Assembly: GCA_938038445.1 (NCBI GenBank)
Contig: CALHRZ010000003.1
Coordinates: 62,001-126,000 of the forward strand
Source: an uncultured bacterium
GTDB taxonomy: Bacteria > Verrucomicrobiota > Kiritimatiellia > CAIKKV01
Length of the DNA stretch: 64,000 bases
Direction: 5' to 3'
The position numbers and the translations under genes are program-made. The notes below the pieces were generated by a model, which searched no databases, was not told where the DNA came from, and was given only the letters and a program-made list of their open reading frames with translations. Shown one piece after another: positions 34,828 through 43,957 of this stretch (its first letter is position 1; each line of letters opens with the position of its first letter).

Positions 34828-36846
34828 ATGAACTTTTTCGAGTATCAGGAACAGGCTCAGCGGCGGACCGTTCTTTTGGTCTTTCTTTATGGTTTATCGG
34901 TGATTTCGATCGCCGTTGTGCTTTATCTAGTTCTGTTCTTCACGTTGTCCAAACTGGATGATCGGATGGCAGCGGAGGGGCGGCCGGGGCTGTTTTTGTG
35001 GACGTTTGTAGGGGTGATGGTGATCGTTGGGCTTGGGACCCTTTACAAGGTGCTCCAGCTTTCGCAGGGGGGATCCGTTGTGGCGAAGATGCTGGGTGGA
35101 AGGGCGGTTACCCCCGCGACGGAGGATCCTCTTGAACGCCGATTGGTCAACGTTGTGGAAGAAATGGCGCTGGCGTCAGGGACCCCGATGCCCAAGGTAT
35201 ATGTCTTGGACCAAGAGCCGGGAATCAATGCGTTTGCGGCGGGCTTGGGAAAGCGGGATGCCGTGGTGGCCGTGACCCGTGGGGCGCTTGAACTGTTGAA
35301 TCGGGATGAACTTCAGGGAGTGATCGCGCATGAATTCAGCCACATTCACAATGGCGACATGCGGTTGAACCTTCGTCTGATGGGGGTTCTGCATGGCATT
35401 CTTTTGTTGAGTTTGATCGGGTATTACACGATGCGCGTGACGAGCATCATGGGGCGGGGGCGAGGTTCGGGCCGTCGGGGGGGCAGGGAGGGGGGCGCAG
35501 TCGTTTTGGCGATTTTTCTTTTGGGACTTGTCTTATGGATTTTGGGGATGATCGGGGTTTTCTTTGCGAATTTGATCAAGAGCGCCGTTTCCCGGCAGCG
35601 GGAATATTTAGCGGATGCATCGGCGGTTCAGTTTACCCGGAACCCAGCCGGGTTGGCCAATGCCCTGAAGAAGATCGGCGCTTTGGGGAAAGCGGGCGCG
35701 ATGCGTGCGGATCGGGCGCAGGAGGCGAGTCATCTCTTTTTTGCGGGTGGCTTGAGGGGAGGATTATTCAACCTTCTTTCCACACATCCTCCTTTGATCA
35801 ATCGGATTCGGCGGCTCGATCCGACCTTTACAGGGATTTTCGACCCGTCGGCGCCTCAGTTGGCGAATGCCTTGGGGGAAGAGGGGGGTGGAGACGGTGG
35901 CGGAAGGAAGGGACAAGGAGGTGGCGCTGGGGTGGCGAGTCTAAGCGGAACGGCGGCGAAGGTTCAACGCGCGAAAAAGGTCTCGGTGAGGGATTTTTCG
36001 CAAAAGAGCGGTGAATTTTCGGCGGCGGCGCTTCAGAAGATTTCGACGTTCCTGCAGGGGTTGCCGAAGCCGCTGCGGGAGGCGCTCCAGCGGCCTGGGG
36101 AAGCACCGGCGGTGATCTGGGCGTTGCTTTGTGCGGCGGCGGAGGAGCGTGGAGAAAAAGGCTATGGGGAGAGGATCGGAGCGGAAGAGGGGGTCCTGGT
36201 CAAGGAACGGGTGGCGGGTCTTGTTCCGTTTGTGATGCAGACTCCTCGTGGGGCCTGGATGATTGTGGCTGCGGCTGCGGTTCCGGCTTTGCGGGAGATG
36301 GCGCCGGAGGTTTATGCTCGATTTCGGCAAGGGGTTCAGGCGGTCATGGTTTCGGACGAACGGGTGACCCTTTTTGAGTATACGATGCTGCGGTTTTTGA
36401 TCCGGCGGCTTGATGGCTATTTTGGGCTGGCGGTGCATCGGGAGGCGGCCAACGCGGATTTGGCCTCTTTTCGGCAGGAATGCGCGGTTTTGTTAGGGAC
36501 GATTGCGCGCCTGGGGGCTGAGGGGGACGAGGCAAACGCGGCCGTTTCGTTTGCGGCTGGGTGGCGGGGGTTGGGATTGGGCGATGAGGAATTGCCATCA
36601 GCGGAGCGTTGCATTTTGGAGGAAGCGGATCAGGCGCTCGAACGGTTGGCCTTGCTCCGGCCGGCGGCAAAACAAATGTTATTGAAAGCATGTGAGTTAT
36701 GTGTGGCCAAGGATGGAACTGTTACGGTGGACGAGGCGGATTTCCTTTATGCGGTTGCCGATGCGCTGGGGTGTTCCGTGCCGCCGATTGCCCTTATGAC
36801 AGGGAGCGAGGAGCAGGAGGATCAGGCCGCTGCGTTACGTGGATGA
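34828..36846 (+). CDS. M48 family (HtpX-like) metalloprotease with a long C-terminal extension
   Basis: The 672-residue protein starts with two membrane helices, then a peptidase domain with the zinc motif HEFSH (residues 168-172) and the third ligand in REYLADASAVQFTRNP. The HtpX-like part ends near residue 330. About 340 more residues follow: a glycine/lysine-rich linker (about 350-375) and a helical region ending in QMLLKACELCVAKDGTVTVDEADFLYAVADALG, which resembles a TerB-like helical domain. It is 19 nt after lemA. The last 25 nt overlap the convergent ATP-grasp gene. Membrane-protein quality control is inferred from HtpX. Confidence 0.88.
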   Translation: MNFFEYQEQAQRRTVLLVFLYGLSVISIAVVLYLVLFFTLSKLDDRMAAEGRPGLFLWTFVGVMVIVGLGTLYKVLQLSQGGSVVAKMLGGRAVTPATEDPLERRLVNVVEEMALASGTPMPKVYVLDQEPGINAFAAGLGKRDAVVAVTRGALELLNRDELQGVIAHEFSHIHNGDMRLNLRLMGVLHGILLLSLIGYYTMRVTSIMGRGRGSGRRGGREGGAVVLAIFLLGLVLWILGMIGVFFANLIKSAVSRQREYLADASAVQFTRNPAGLANALKKIGALGKAGAMRADRAQEASHLFFAGGLRGGLFNLLSTHPPLINRIRRLDPTFTGIFDPSAPQLANALGEEGGGDGGGRKGQGGGAGVASLSGTAAKVQRAKKVSVRDFSQKSGEFSAAALQKISTFLQGLPKPLREALQRPGEAPAVIWALLCAAAEERGEKGYGERIGAEEGVLVKERVAGLVPFVMQTPRGAWMIVAAAAVPALREMAPEVYARFRQGVQAVMVSDERVTLFEYTMLRFLIRRLDGYFGLAVHREAANADLASFRQECAVLLGTIARLGAEGDEANAAVSFAAGWRGLGLGDEELPSAERCILEEADQALERLALLRPAAKQMLLKACELCVAKDGTVTVDEADFLYAVADALGCSVPPIALMTGSEEQEDQAAALRG

Positions 36847-37856
36847 CGATGGGCGGCCAATTCGATGATGTGGCGGCCTAAAGCAGTGTAATCCCAACCG
36901 AATGCTTCCGCGGCGCAGGCGATGCTGGCATCGGCGCTGATATCGGCATTGGGGTTGACGTCCAGGATGTAGAACTGTCCATCCCGGAGGCGGAGATCGA
37001 GTCGGGCGTAATCGCGGCATTCGATGGCGCGATAGGCGGCGATGCAGACTGTTTCGAGGTTGGCCTTTTCTTCTTCCGAAAGAGGGGCGGGGAGGAGGGT
37101 TTGAATCTGCTGATAGTGCCGGGAAGCGGGATTGAATTTGGCTTCCCACGTGCAGAGTCTATCTCGGAAGTCGGAGAACTGTGTGAAGTCCATTTCGGCC
37201 GGAGGGAGCATTTGAAGGGCACCGTTTCCGATGAGTGCGACGTGGAATTCACGTCCGTCAATAAACTCTTCCACGAGGGCGGGTTGATGAAAAGTGGAGA
37301 AAACCCATTCGACTTGTTTGGCCAGTTCGTCACGGTTTGGGACGATGGAATGGGAGGAGAGTCCGATGCTGCAGTGTTCGAAAGCGGCCTTCACAATAGC
37401 TGGAAATTGGGACCACTCTTCTAGTTCCTCTTTTTGTCGTATCAAACGGCCTTGGGGTACGGGGATTCGATGTGCCTGGAGGGTTTCCTTGACCCTGAGT
37501 TTATTTTGGCAGAGTTCCAGTACGGGGGGTGTGGAACCTGTATACGTAAAGCCGGCTGATTCGAGGATTTGGGCGACTTTTACTTCTCCATCCGGAACAC
37601 CCGGAATCTCTTCACACCAATTGAAAACAATATGGTCGATAGGATCATAAGCGGATAGAACCTTATCAAAATTTGGGGAAACGATTGGAATTTTACGGAC
37701 AGAAAACCCTGCCTGCTGAATTGCTTCAGCAAAAAGTTGTGTTTCTTTTTCGACCTCCTGCTTTTCTCTTTTTCTCCAATCTGGACTTAGATTATAGAGA
37801 AGGAGTATGGAGAGGGGTCTAAGATCTGTTTTTTTCAAAGTCGTTTTGTAAGTCAT
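36822..37856 (-). CDS. D-alanine-D-alanine ligase-like ATP-grasp enzyme
   Basis: This 344-residue ATP-grasp ligase has SAGFTYTGSTPPVLELCQNKLRVKETL, PAIVKAAFEHCSIGLS, the EEFIDGREFHVALIG strand pair and the metal-binding YARLDLRLRDGQFYILDVNPNADIS. These match the D-Ala-D-Ala ligase superfamily, but it is a distant member and likely not the main Ddl. The ATG at 37856 has GGAG 4 nt upstream; ATG 37865 is an alternative. The 5' half and the adjacent 200 nt are clearly AT-rich compared with the rest of the window, hinting at transfer. Peptide-bond or peptidoglycan-related ligation is the likely chemistry. Confidence 0.78.
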   Translation of the reverse strand: MTYKTTLKKTDLRPLSILLLYNLSPDWRKREKQEVEKETQLFAEAIQQAGFSVRKIPIVSPNFDKVLSAYDPIDHIVFNWCEEIPGVPDGEVKVAQILESAGFTYTGSTPPVLELCQNKLRVKETLQAHRIPVPQGRLIRQKEELEEWSQFPAIVKAAFEHCSIGLSSHSIVPNRDELAKQVEWVFSTFHQPALVEEFIDGREFHVALIGNGALQMLPPAEMDFTQFSDFRDRLCTWEAKFNPASRHYQQIQTLLPAPLSEEEKANLETVCIAAYRAIECRDYARLDLRLRDGQFYILDVNPNADISADASIACAAEAFGWDYTALGRHIIELAAHRHPRNAAA

Positions 37857-38075
37857 TTTCTCCATCCGCTTGTAATGATGAGGTAAAGCGATTATTATGT
37901 CAAGAGTAAATTGATATCGTAATAGTGGGACGCGTGATAAATACACAAAATAGCTCGTAAAATGCTATTATTATGAGTAACGCCTTAAAAAAAAACAAAA
38001 AAAATTTTTTTGTACTAAGGAAGGCAACGAAATGTGGAATTTAGGGAATGAGTCCCATAACATTGGGGTGAAATC
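37857..38075. other. AT-rich intergenic region
   Basis: The 219-nt gap is strikingly AT-rich, with a nine-base A run (37987-37995) and an A8T7 tract (37997-38011) that should bend DNA. No gene is seen. It forms the centre of an AT-rich patch extending into the ATP-grasp gene. Confidence 0.5.
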
Positions 38076-39239
38076 TTAGAAGGCTTTGTGGGAACGAACA
38101 AAGGCAATAAGACATATCAAATAACAAGCCCATGAAATGTGGAGAAATGGACTGAGAGTTGTTTTTTCGATCAAAGGGCCGATGGTGATGAGAAAGAGTC
38201 CTGCGAGTCCCCATGTACCGCCCACGATCCAACCCATGCGTTGGGAAAGGGACAAAGTGGAGGACGAGAAGCGGGCAAGCGTAACGATCAAGGGAAAGGA
38301 GGGGTATAGGAAGAAGCCCGAGCCTCCCAAGAGAAAGCGGGCCCAATTCATGGGCGCGACAAAAAGATACAGAACGAGAAGGGGGACACCGATGGACAGA
38401 GAGAGAGTTAAAGAAAAACGGAAGCTGTAGCGGGAGGACAGAGCGCCCCAGAAGAGAGAGCCGATGGCGCCGCCGACTCCGAAGAGGAAAATACTTTGAC
38501 CGCCGAAGGGGAGGGGGTGTCCGAGCTCGTGGAGTCGAGTCGGAAGCAGGTTGGTGATGATGAGAGAGGCCGTGGCGGCCGTCAATCCCATGCTGAAGAC
38601 GGCTGAGAATGGAAGAGATGGTGGGCTTTTCAAGGCAGGGAGGGTTAAGGAGTTTTTCAAGGCAGGGGGAATGGTTTCGGTAGAAAGTCGGATTCCGGCG
38701 AGGGGCACCGCGAAGGCGGCTAGGATGGCTAGAGGAATGAGCGCAAGGAGTCCGAATAGTTGGAAGCGGTTTACCAGGGCGCTGGAGACCCACGCGCCGC
38801 CGGCGAATCCGGCAAAGCCTCCGACCATAAAACAGGAAGTCGCGAAGGAGGGGGGAATTTGGTCTAAATGGTAGAGGGCTCTTAATCCGTTGGGGTGCAC
38901 GAGGGCGATGCCGGCGCCTCCGGCGATCATCAAAAGGGTCATGAGGATCCAAGCCCAAGGGCCGGGTGGCACGAGAGCAACAAGGGGGATGAGTCCTGCG
39001 ATCAGAAGTCCCGCCGTGATGGGCCATGGCTTTTCCCCTCGCAATGGAAGGTGGCCGGCGACGATCTGAAAACCGTTGCTGGAAAAGCCGAGCACGGTGA
39101 TCAGGGCTAGCATGGAGGAGAGGGGCAGCTGAAAATGAGCCACGAGGATGGGCAGAATAGCGCCGAATAGGCCGCCGAGGAGATCGGCGGACATGTGGGC
39201 GAACACCAGGAGGAGAAGTTTTCCAATCTGTCGGAACAT
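38076..39239 (-). CDS. MFS transporter, fosmidomycin-resistance (Fsr)-like
   Basis: The 387-residue protein has about twelve membrane helices and opens with LLLLVFAHMSADLLGGLFGAILPILV, typical of the Fsr branch of major facilitator exporters. MIAGGAGIALVHPNGLRALYHL and FMVGGFAGFAGGAW are further matches. Members export small drug-like molecules; the real substrate is unknown. It is transcribed away from the creatininase fusion with 118 nt between the starts. Confidence 0.85.
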   Translation of the reverse strand: MFRQIGKLLLLVFAHMSADLLGGLFGAILPILVAHFQLPLSSMLALITVLGFSSNGFQIVAGHLPLRGEKPWPITAGLLIAGLIPLVALVPPGPWAWILMTLLMIAGGAGIALVHPNGLRALYHLDQIPPSFATSCFMVGGFAGFAGGAWVSSALVNRFQLFGLLALIPLAILAAFAVPLAGIRLSTETIPPALKNSLTLPALKSPPSLPFSAVFSMGLTAATASLIITNLLPTRLHELGHPLPFGGQSIFLFGVGGAIGSLFWGALSSRYSFRFSLTLSLSIGVPLLVLYLFVAPMNWARFLLGGSGFFLYPSFPLIVTLARFSSSTLSLSQRMGWIVGGTWGLAGLFLITIGPLIEKTTLSPFLHISWACYLICLIAFVRSHKAF

Positions 39240-39357
39240 TGCGGGGGTGAGCTTGACGGGACGGATTGGCGCCGACAGGCGCTTTTGGGTTGGAGGAGGA
39301 AAGGAGGTATGGTAATTATTTGATGTTGTTTCGCAACGTTATTTTGGAGAATCCGAT

Positions 39358-40956
39358 ATGCGAAAGCATTGGGCGGATCCGATGGGGACAGCCTCTGATT
39401 GGGCGGGGGTCGGTTCTTCCGTAGCGGTTTGGGCTTTAGGTTCTTGCGAGCAGCATGGACCCCATCTTCCGATTGCCCTTGACACGGTGATGGCCGACCA
39501 TTTTGCCCGCGTGGTGGCGGAGGCACTGGAGGCGGCGCTTCTTCCGACGCTTCCGATGCTTCAGTGCGCGGAGCATAGCGGTTTTCGCGGCAGCATCGGG
39601 GTACGGCCCGAGACGGCAATGGCCTGGATTCGGGATGTTGCGGAATCCTTGGAGGCGCAGCATTTTCGGCGTTTGATTCTCCTGAATGGTCATGGTGGGA
39701 ATCAAGCGATTCCTCCCCTGGTGCGTGATTGGAACCGTGCCGATCGTCCTCTCAAAATTCTGCTGATGAACTGGTATGAATGGGACGATTCGCCCGAGGG
39801 AATGGCGCTTCGGGAGGGCCAGCTTCATGCCGACGCCTGGGAAACTTCGGTGGCTCTGGCGCTGTGTCCCGATCGGGTTGGCGATTATCGGTCGCTGGGT
39901 CCTGCTCGTTCTTCATGGCCGGTGCGGGTTTCGGATCTCAACCACTTCGGGATTTCAGCCCTTCGGCCGGAGGGGTACTGGGGCGATCCTTCACGCGCCT
40001 CGGCCGTGGCCGGCTGGGCGATTGTGAGGTCCGTCGAAAAAAATCTCGTGGCGGCGATTCGGGAGCGTTTGGGCTGGCTCGAGCAGGAACCTCGCTACAC
40101 GGGTGCGGGTTCATGGACGGTACGGTTGCTGCATCCTTTGGAGTTGCAGCAGGGGTGGCGGTTAGCCCGGGTGGCGGGATGGAACCAACCGCTTGCGGAT
40201 TGGGTGATGATTCAGGCGCTTTGGCCTGAAGGGGTGTGGGGTGCTGTGCGGAATGGGCAGGTGATCGGGACGACAGCCCTTGCCGTATATGAAGCAAAAC
40301 AGGCGTGGATTGCCATGGTGCTGGTGGATCCCAATTTTCGGCGAATGGGGATTGCGTCGGCGCTGGTGAAGCGGGCGTTGGAACATGCACCGGCGGGGGC
40401 GGTGGTTGGGCTGGATGCCACGCCGGAAGGCCGGGAAGTCTATCGCCGGTTGGGGTTTCATGAAGTGGGGGCGATTGATCGGTTTGCAATTCCTGCAGCG
40501 CCGGTTTCGGAACCCCCATCCGGCGTTCGGCCCATGACAGACGCTGACCTTGCAGCGGTGGCATTGCTGGATGCTCGGTTGTTCGGGGCTTCGCGATATC
40601 CACTTTTAACGCGTTTTTATTCGGGGTGTCCGCACTATGCTTTTGTGGCGGAACGGAACGGAAGCCTGACGGGTTTTGTGCTCGGGCGGCCGGGGGTATT
40701 GGCCGAGCATATCGGGCCGTTTGTAGCGGATGGGATTGAAACGGCCCGCGCGCTGGCGGGGGCGGCATTTCGCGCATTGGGGGGGCGGCCTGTTTATGTG
40801 GATGTGCCGGAAGGGGAAACCGCCTGGCGCGAATGGCTTATAGAGATCGGGTTTCGTGTGCACCGCCATTTTACCCGAATGACGGTGGGGGGCCGACCGC
40901 TTCCCCCTTCTGGGAGGATCCGCTTTTTGGGCATTGCGGGGCCGGAGTTCGGTTAG
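39358..40956 (+). CDS. Creatininase-family amidohydrolase fused to two GNAT acetyltransferase domains
   Basis: The 532-residue protein joins three domains. Residues about 10-235 match the creatininase family of metal amidohydrolases: ALGSCEQHGPHLPIALDTVMAD, LNGHGGNQA and HADAWETSVAL carry the metal ligands. Residues about 250-390 match a GNAT domain with the acetyl-CoA-binding LVDPNFRRMGIASALVKRAL and GREVYRRLGF. Residues about 395-530 resemble a second GNAT unit (MTDADLAAVALLDARLFG, RNGSLTGFVLGR). GGAG lies before the ATG. I know of no described protein with this order, so the substrate is open: an amide is probably cut and its amine acetylated, or sensed. Confidence 0.85.
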   Translation: MRKHWADPMGTASDWAGVGSSVAVWALGSCEQHGPHLPIALDTVMADHFARVVAEALEAALLPTLPMLQCAEHSGFRGSIGVRPETAMAWIRDVAESLEAQHFRRLILLNGHGGNQAIPPLVRDWNRADRPLKILLMNWYEWDDSPEGMALREGQLHADAWETSVALALCPDRVGDYRSLGPARSSWPVRVSDLNHFGISALRPEGYWGDPSRASAVAGWAIVRSVEKNLVAAIRERLGWLEQEPRYTGAGSWTVRLLHPLELQQGWRLARVAGWNQPLADWVMIQALWPEGVWGAVRNGQVIGTTALAVYEAKQAWIAMVLVDPNFRRMGIASALVKRALEHAPAGAVVGLDATPEGREVYRRLGFHEVGAIDRFAIPAAPVSEPPSGVRPMTDADLAAVALLDARLFGASRYPLLTRFYSGCPHYAFVAERNGSLTGFVLGRPGVLAEHIGPFVADGIETARALAGAAFRALGGRPVYVDVPEGETAWREWLIEIGFRVHRHFTRMTVGGRPLPPSGRIRFLGIAGPEFG

Positions 40957-41945
40957 GACGGGGAAGTGGTGCGGAGCATTCGTGAGGGGCGGATCTCAGG
41001 AACGATTCGATAGCGAGCGACTACGGCGGGCACCAACAACGTGGAGCCGAACGAAAGGCGGCGGGCATCCGCTTCCGTTTCGACCTGCGCCTTGCCCTCA
41101 AGGGTGAACAGGATATCGAATCGGTCTGTGGTTTTTGTAATCAGGACGGGCCCTGCGATTTCCAATTCTTCCAACTCGAAACAAGAGGTTGCCAAGCGCT
41201 TCCGGCGACGGCCGGCCCCATCGGGGATCCACGGGGTGGGTGGGACGGCTTGGGGGGGGTCCTCGTTCCAACGGAGGGAGGCGAGGGCTTCCTCGACGTG
41301 GAGGGCTCGTGGTTTTCCGGTTTGGGGGTCGGTACGATTCCAATCGTACAGACGGTAAACGGTATTGGAGTTTTGTTGGATTTCGAGAAAGAGGCAGCCG
41401 GCGCCGATGGCATGAACCCGTCCGGCCGGCACATCGAGAAGGTCACCTGGGTTTGGGTGGATGGGCTGGAGCCATTCGGCAAGGGTGCCGGTGGCAAGGG
41501 ATGCGCGGAGGTGGGTCGGCGTTGCGCCGGGTTTGAGTCCCAGATAGCAGAGGGAATTCGGGGCGGCGTCGAGCACGTACCAGCATTCGGTTTTGGGTTC
41601 GCCGCCGAGGCGACGGGCGGCGTCGGCGTCGGGGTGAACCTGAACGCTGAGGGTTTGAGCGGCGTCGAGGATCTTAACCAAAAGGGGGAAAGCGGGGGCT
41701 GGGTGGCCGATGAGTTCGACGGCGTAGTTGCGGATGAGGCGTTGAAGCGGCTCTCCATCAAAGGGTCCGCCTTTGACGCGGCTCATGCCATCTGGGCGAT
41801 CGGCGATTTCCCAAGACTCGGCGCAGCGGGCAAGGGGCGGTGAGGGACGGTTGAAGAGGGCGGGAATGCGCCTTCCGCCCCAGAGGTAATCTTTGTAAAG
41901 GGGGTGAAATTCGAACAGGATAGGCTGGAGGGACGGGGAAGGCAT
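40953..41945 (-). CDS. manA: Mannose-6-phosphate isomerase, class I
   Basis: ManA interconverts mannose-6-phosphate and fructose-6-phosphate using zinc. The 330-residue product is the short (Bacillus/firmicute-like) form: KDYLWGGRRIP, SVQVHPDADAARRLGGEPKTECWYVLDA, DLLDVPAGRVHAIGAGCLFLEIQQNSNTVYRLYDWNR. The ATG at 41945 is taken because longer upstream codons overlap the neighbouring nuclease gene. The stop overlaps the convergent creatininase-GNAT gene by 4 nt. Confidence 0.93.
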   Translation of the reverse strand: MPSPSLQPILFEFHPLYKDYLWGGRRIPALFNRPSPPLARCAESWEIADRPDGMSRVKGGPFDGEPLQRLIRNYAVELIGHPAPAFPLLVKILDAAQTLSVQVHPDADAARRLGGEPKTECWYVLDAAPNSLCYLGLKPGATPTHLRASLATGTLAEWLQPIHPNPGDLLDVPAGRVHAIGAGCLFLEIQQNSNTVYRLYDWNRTDPQTGKPRALHVEEALASLRWNEDPPQAVPPTPWIPDGAGRRRKRLATSCFELEELEIAGPVLITKTTDRFDILFTLEGKAQVETEADARRLSFGSTLLVPAVVARYRIVPEIRPSRMLRTTSPS

Positions 41946-41955
41946 GGGGGTGGCA

Positions 41956-42924
41956 TTACGAAGCGCCGGGGGGAGGGTAGTCGGGATCTTTTTGGCACAA
42001 TTCGAGGAAATTGCAGCGGCGGCAGAGGGCAAGGTCCTGACTGAGTTCCCAATCGGCCTGGGGCAATGGTTCATTGCGTTCGATATTCCCGTCCACAAGG
42101 TAATCGGCCATTTCCTCGACCGAACTCCGGATTCGTTCCTTGATTGCTTCGATGTCTTCCGCCGTGAACGTCAAGTGCCGGGTAACACCTTCGGCGAGGT
42201 ATTCAATAAAGACATCCACCTGTTCGGGGGGAATGTTGTGCTTGACCTGGGCCCAAAGACCGTACAGTGTGAGTTGTTCTTCGTGGTGTTCGCGGATTTT
42301 GCCGGCTTTCCAGTCGTGAATATGGAGGCGGGGGCCGACGCGGTAGGCGTAATCGGGAATGGCATAAATCTTGATCTTTTCAAACTCGAACGATTCGGGT
42401 TCGCCGCCGGATCCGACGATGGCGATTCGGATTTCATTTTCGGGGCGGACGTTCCGAAGGCGGGGCAGAACGTTTTGATGAAACTGTTCAATGCATCGGC
42501 GGCTTTGGACTTTGAGAGCGGCGATGATCTCCTGCTCTCGTTCGGGCGTCCATTCTCGGTAGTAGTGTTCACGGAGGGCGATGTAGCGTTTGGGGTTTTC
42601 GAGGTAGCGTTTGCGGCGGGATTCGGTCCAGGCCCGGTTGAGGTAGGGGCGAGCGGCGGCCTCATAGGCTTCGTCGGGTGTCGGGTTCAAGCCGGCTTGA
42701 GCGCGGCGGATGGTCCACACGACGGCTTCCTCGACGGCTCGGCCGAGGACTGACCAGGCGTTGTCCATTTTTGAAAGGCGGTAGGCATCCTTGCGGAGCG
42801 AATCGGCAGTGGGTTCCCATCCGCCCCACATGGCATATTTGGCCCAATAGCGTTTGCGGCGGCAGATATCGAAATCTTCCGCTGCGCTAAACGACCAGGA
42901 AAAGGTGTTTTGGAGATCGGCCAT
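41956..42924 (-). CDS. PD-(D/E)XK superfamily nuclease with an iron-sulfur-type cysteine cluster
   Basis: The 322-residue protein resembles the RecB/Cas4/AddB C-terminal nuclease family. The active-site strand is YAIPDYAYR followed by IHDWKAGK, giving the D..DxK pattern. One cysteine lies near the N-terminus (FDICRRKRYW), and the C-terminal CRRCNFLELC provides three more, the layout of [4Fe-4S]-stabilised nucleases. It lies 10 nt upstream of manA and no cas or addA genes are nearby, so it is an orphan. DNA repair, replication or defence roles are all possible. Confidence 0.82.
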   Translation of the reverse strand: MADLQNTFSWSFSAAEDFDICRRKRYWAKYAMWGGWEPTADSLRKDAYRLSKMDNAWSVLGRAVEEAVVWTIRRAQAGLNPTPDEAYEAAARPYLNRAWTESRRKRYLENPKRYIALREHYYREWTPEREQEIIAALKVQSRRCIEQFHQNVLPRLRNVRPENEIRIAIVGSGGEPESFEFEKIKIYAIPDYAYRVGPRLHIHDWKAGKIREHHEEQLTLYGLWAQVKHNIPPEQVDVFIEYLAEGVTRHLTFTAEDIEAIKERIRSSVEEMADYLVDGNIERNEPLPQADWELSQDLALCRRCNFLELCQKDPDYPPPGAS

Positions 42925-43056
42925 GGCGAAATGTTTTTCGATTTTCGAAGGGCCAGTTTAGCGAACGCGGAAAGGCGGGGCAAGTGATGAAAGCTGCAGG
43001 ATTCGGGGGAGGGATTCGGATTTGCGCGAAAGGGGGCTCTGGAGTAATATGAGAGC

Positions 43057-43920
43057 ATGGTTGGAACTGACAGGACGCGGGAAGAGGCGCCGAGCCTTAC
43101 GTTTCACCTCGGGCCGGACGAAACGGATTATTCGCTTGAGCTGTTTCGGCAGCTGGAGCCGGCGCAGGTCAGGGCCGACCACTTGATTCGGCTGCTTCGG
43201 CCTCGGCGCGGCGAACGGTACTTGGATTTCAATGCCGGAGAAGCGGCGGTGAGCCACCGGTTGTCCGCCAGCGGGGGAGAGTGGGAAGCGCTGGCGTGGA
43301 CGCCGTCGGCGATGGAGGCGCGGCAACGGTTTTTAGACAAGGTGCAGTTATTTCGAGGACTTCCGTTACCGTTTGAGGCGGGGACCTTTGACGGGGTGGT
43401 TTGGACGGATGTTTTGCATCGGTTGCCGGAGCCGGGAGAGTGGGTGGTGGAATGTCATCGGATTCTCAAACCGGGCGGACGGTGGGTGGTTGAAGTTCCT
43501 TTTTTCCGTCCGTTTTCTCCTTTGAGAGCCCTTCAGAAGGGGCTTCCGGGTTTTTACGTGGGGGATTTGTTTCAGCCGGGGTTTACGATGCGGAGCTTGT
43601 TCGAACTGCTGAAGTGTGGTTTTGACGTTCATACGGTCGTGCCTTACAGCCGTTTTTTCATGACGCTGGCCGATCTTTTGCTTCAACGGGCGGTGCGCGA
43701 TGCCCGTCTCCGTTCGGACAGCCGCCGGCGAATCCGAAGGCTTTATGCGATCGCCTTTCCTTTCTTTCGGGCGGCGGCGTTTTTGGACGGGTTGATGATC
43801 TTTTCCCGAGGCTATCGTCTGGCGGTGTTCGCGCGGCGTCACGTGTGGCGGGACCGGGGTCCGGCGGGTCGTTTTTTGGGAAAGCCTCTGGCGGCGCAGG
43901 TTGTTCGTCCCATTCGATAA
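43057..43920 (+). CDS. Class I SAM-dependent methyltransferase
   Basis: The 287-residue product has a Rossmann-like SAM fold: motif I is RYLDFNAGEAAVSHRL (degenerate glycine loop), a motif like PLPFEAGTFDGVVWTDVLHRLPEPGEWVVECHRILKPGGRWVVEV marks the methyltransferase-11 type. Motif I lacks the usual GxGxG pattern, so SAM affinity is unclear. Substrate unknown. The basic C-terminus (about 60 residues) has a hydrophobic patch. It overlaps no neighbour; a cupin gene follows after 37 nt. Confidence 0.83.
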   Translation: MVGTDRTREEAPSLTFHLGPDETDYSLELFRQLEPAQVRADHLIRLLRPRRGERYLDFNAGEAAVSHRLSASGGEWEALAWTPSAMEARQRFLDKVQLFRGLPLPFEAGTFDGVVWTDVLHRLPEPGEWVVECHRILKPGGRWVVEVPFFRPFSPLRALQKGLPGFYVGDLFQPGFTMRSLFELLKCGFDVHTVVPYSRFFMTLADLLLQRAVRDARLRSDSRRRIRRLYAIAFPFFRAAAFLDGLMIFSRGYRLAVFARRHVWRDRGPAGRFLGKPLAAQVVRPIR

Positions 43921-43957
43921 AAGAAACAATACGAGGTCCATTGCTTTGGAGAAACCC

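Noticed and set aside
41956..42924. Cas4 annotation for the PD-(D/E)XK nuclease
   Set aside because: No CRISPR array or other cas genes in the window; kept as a generic orphan nuclease.
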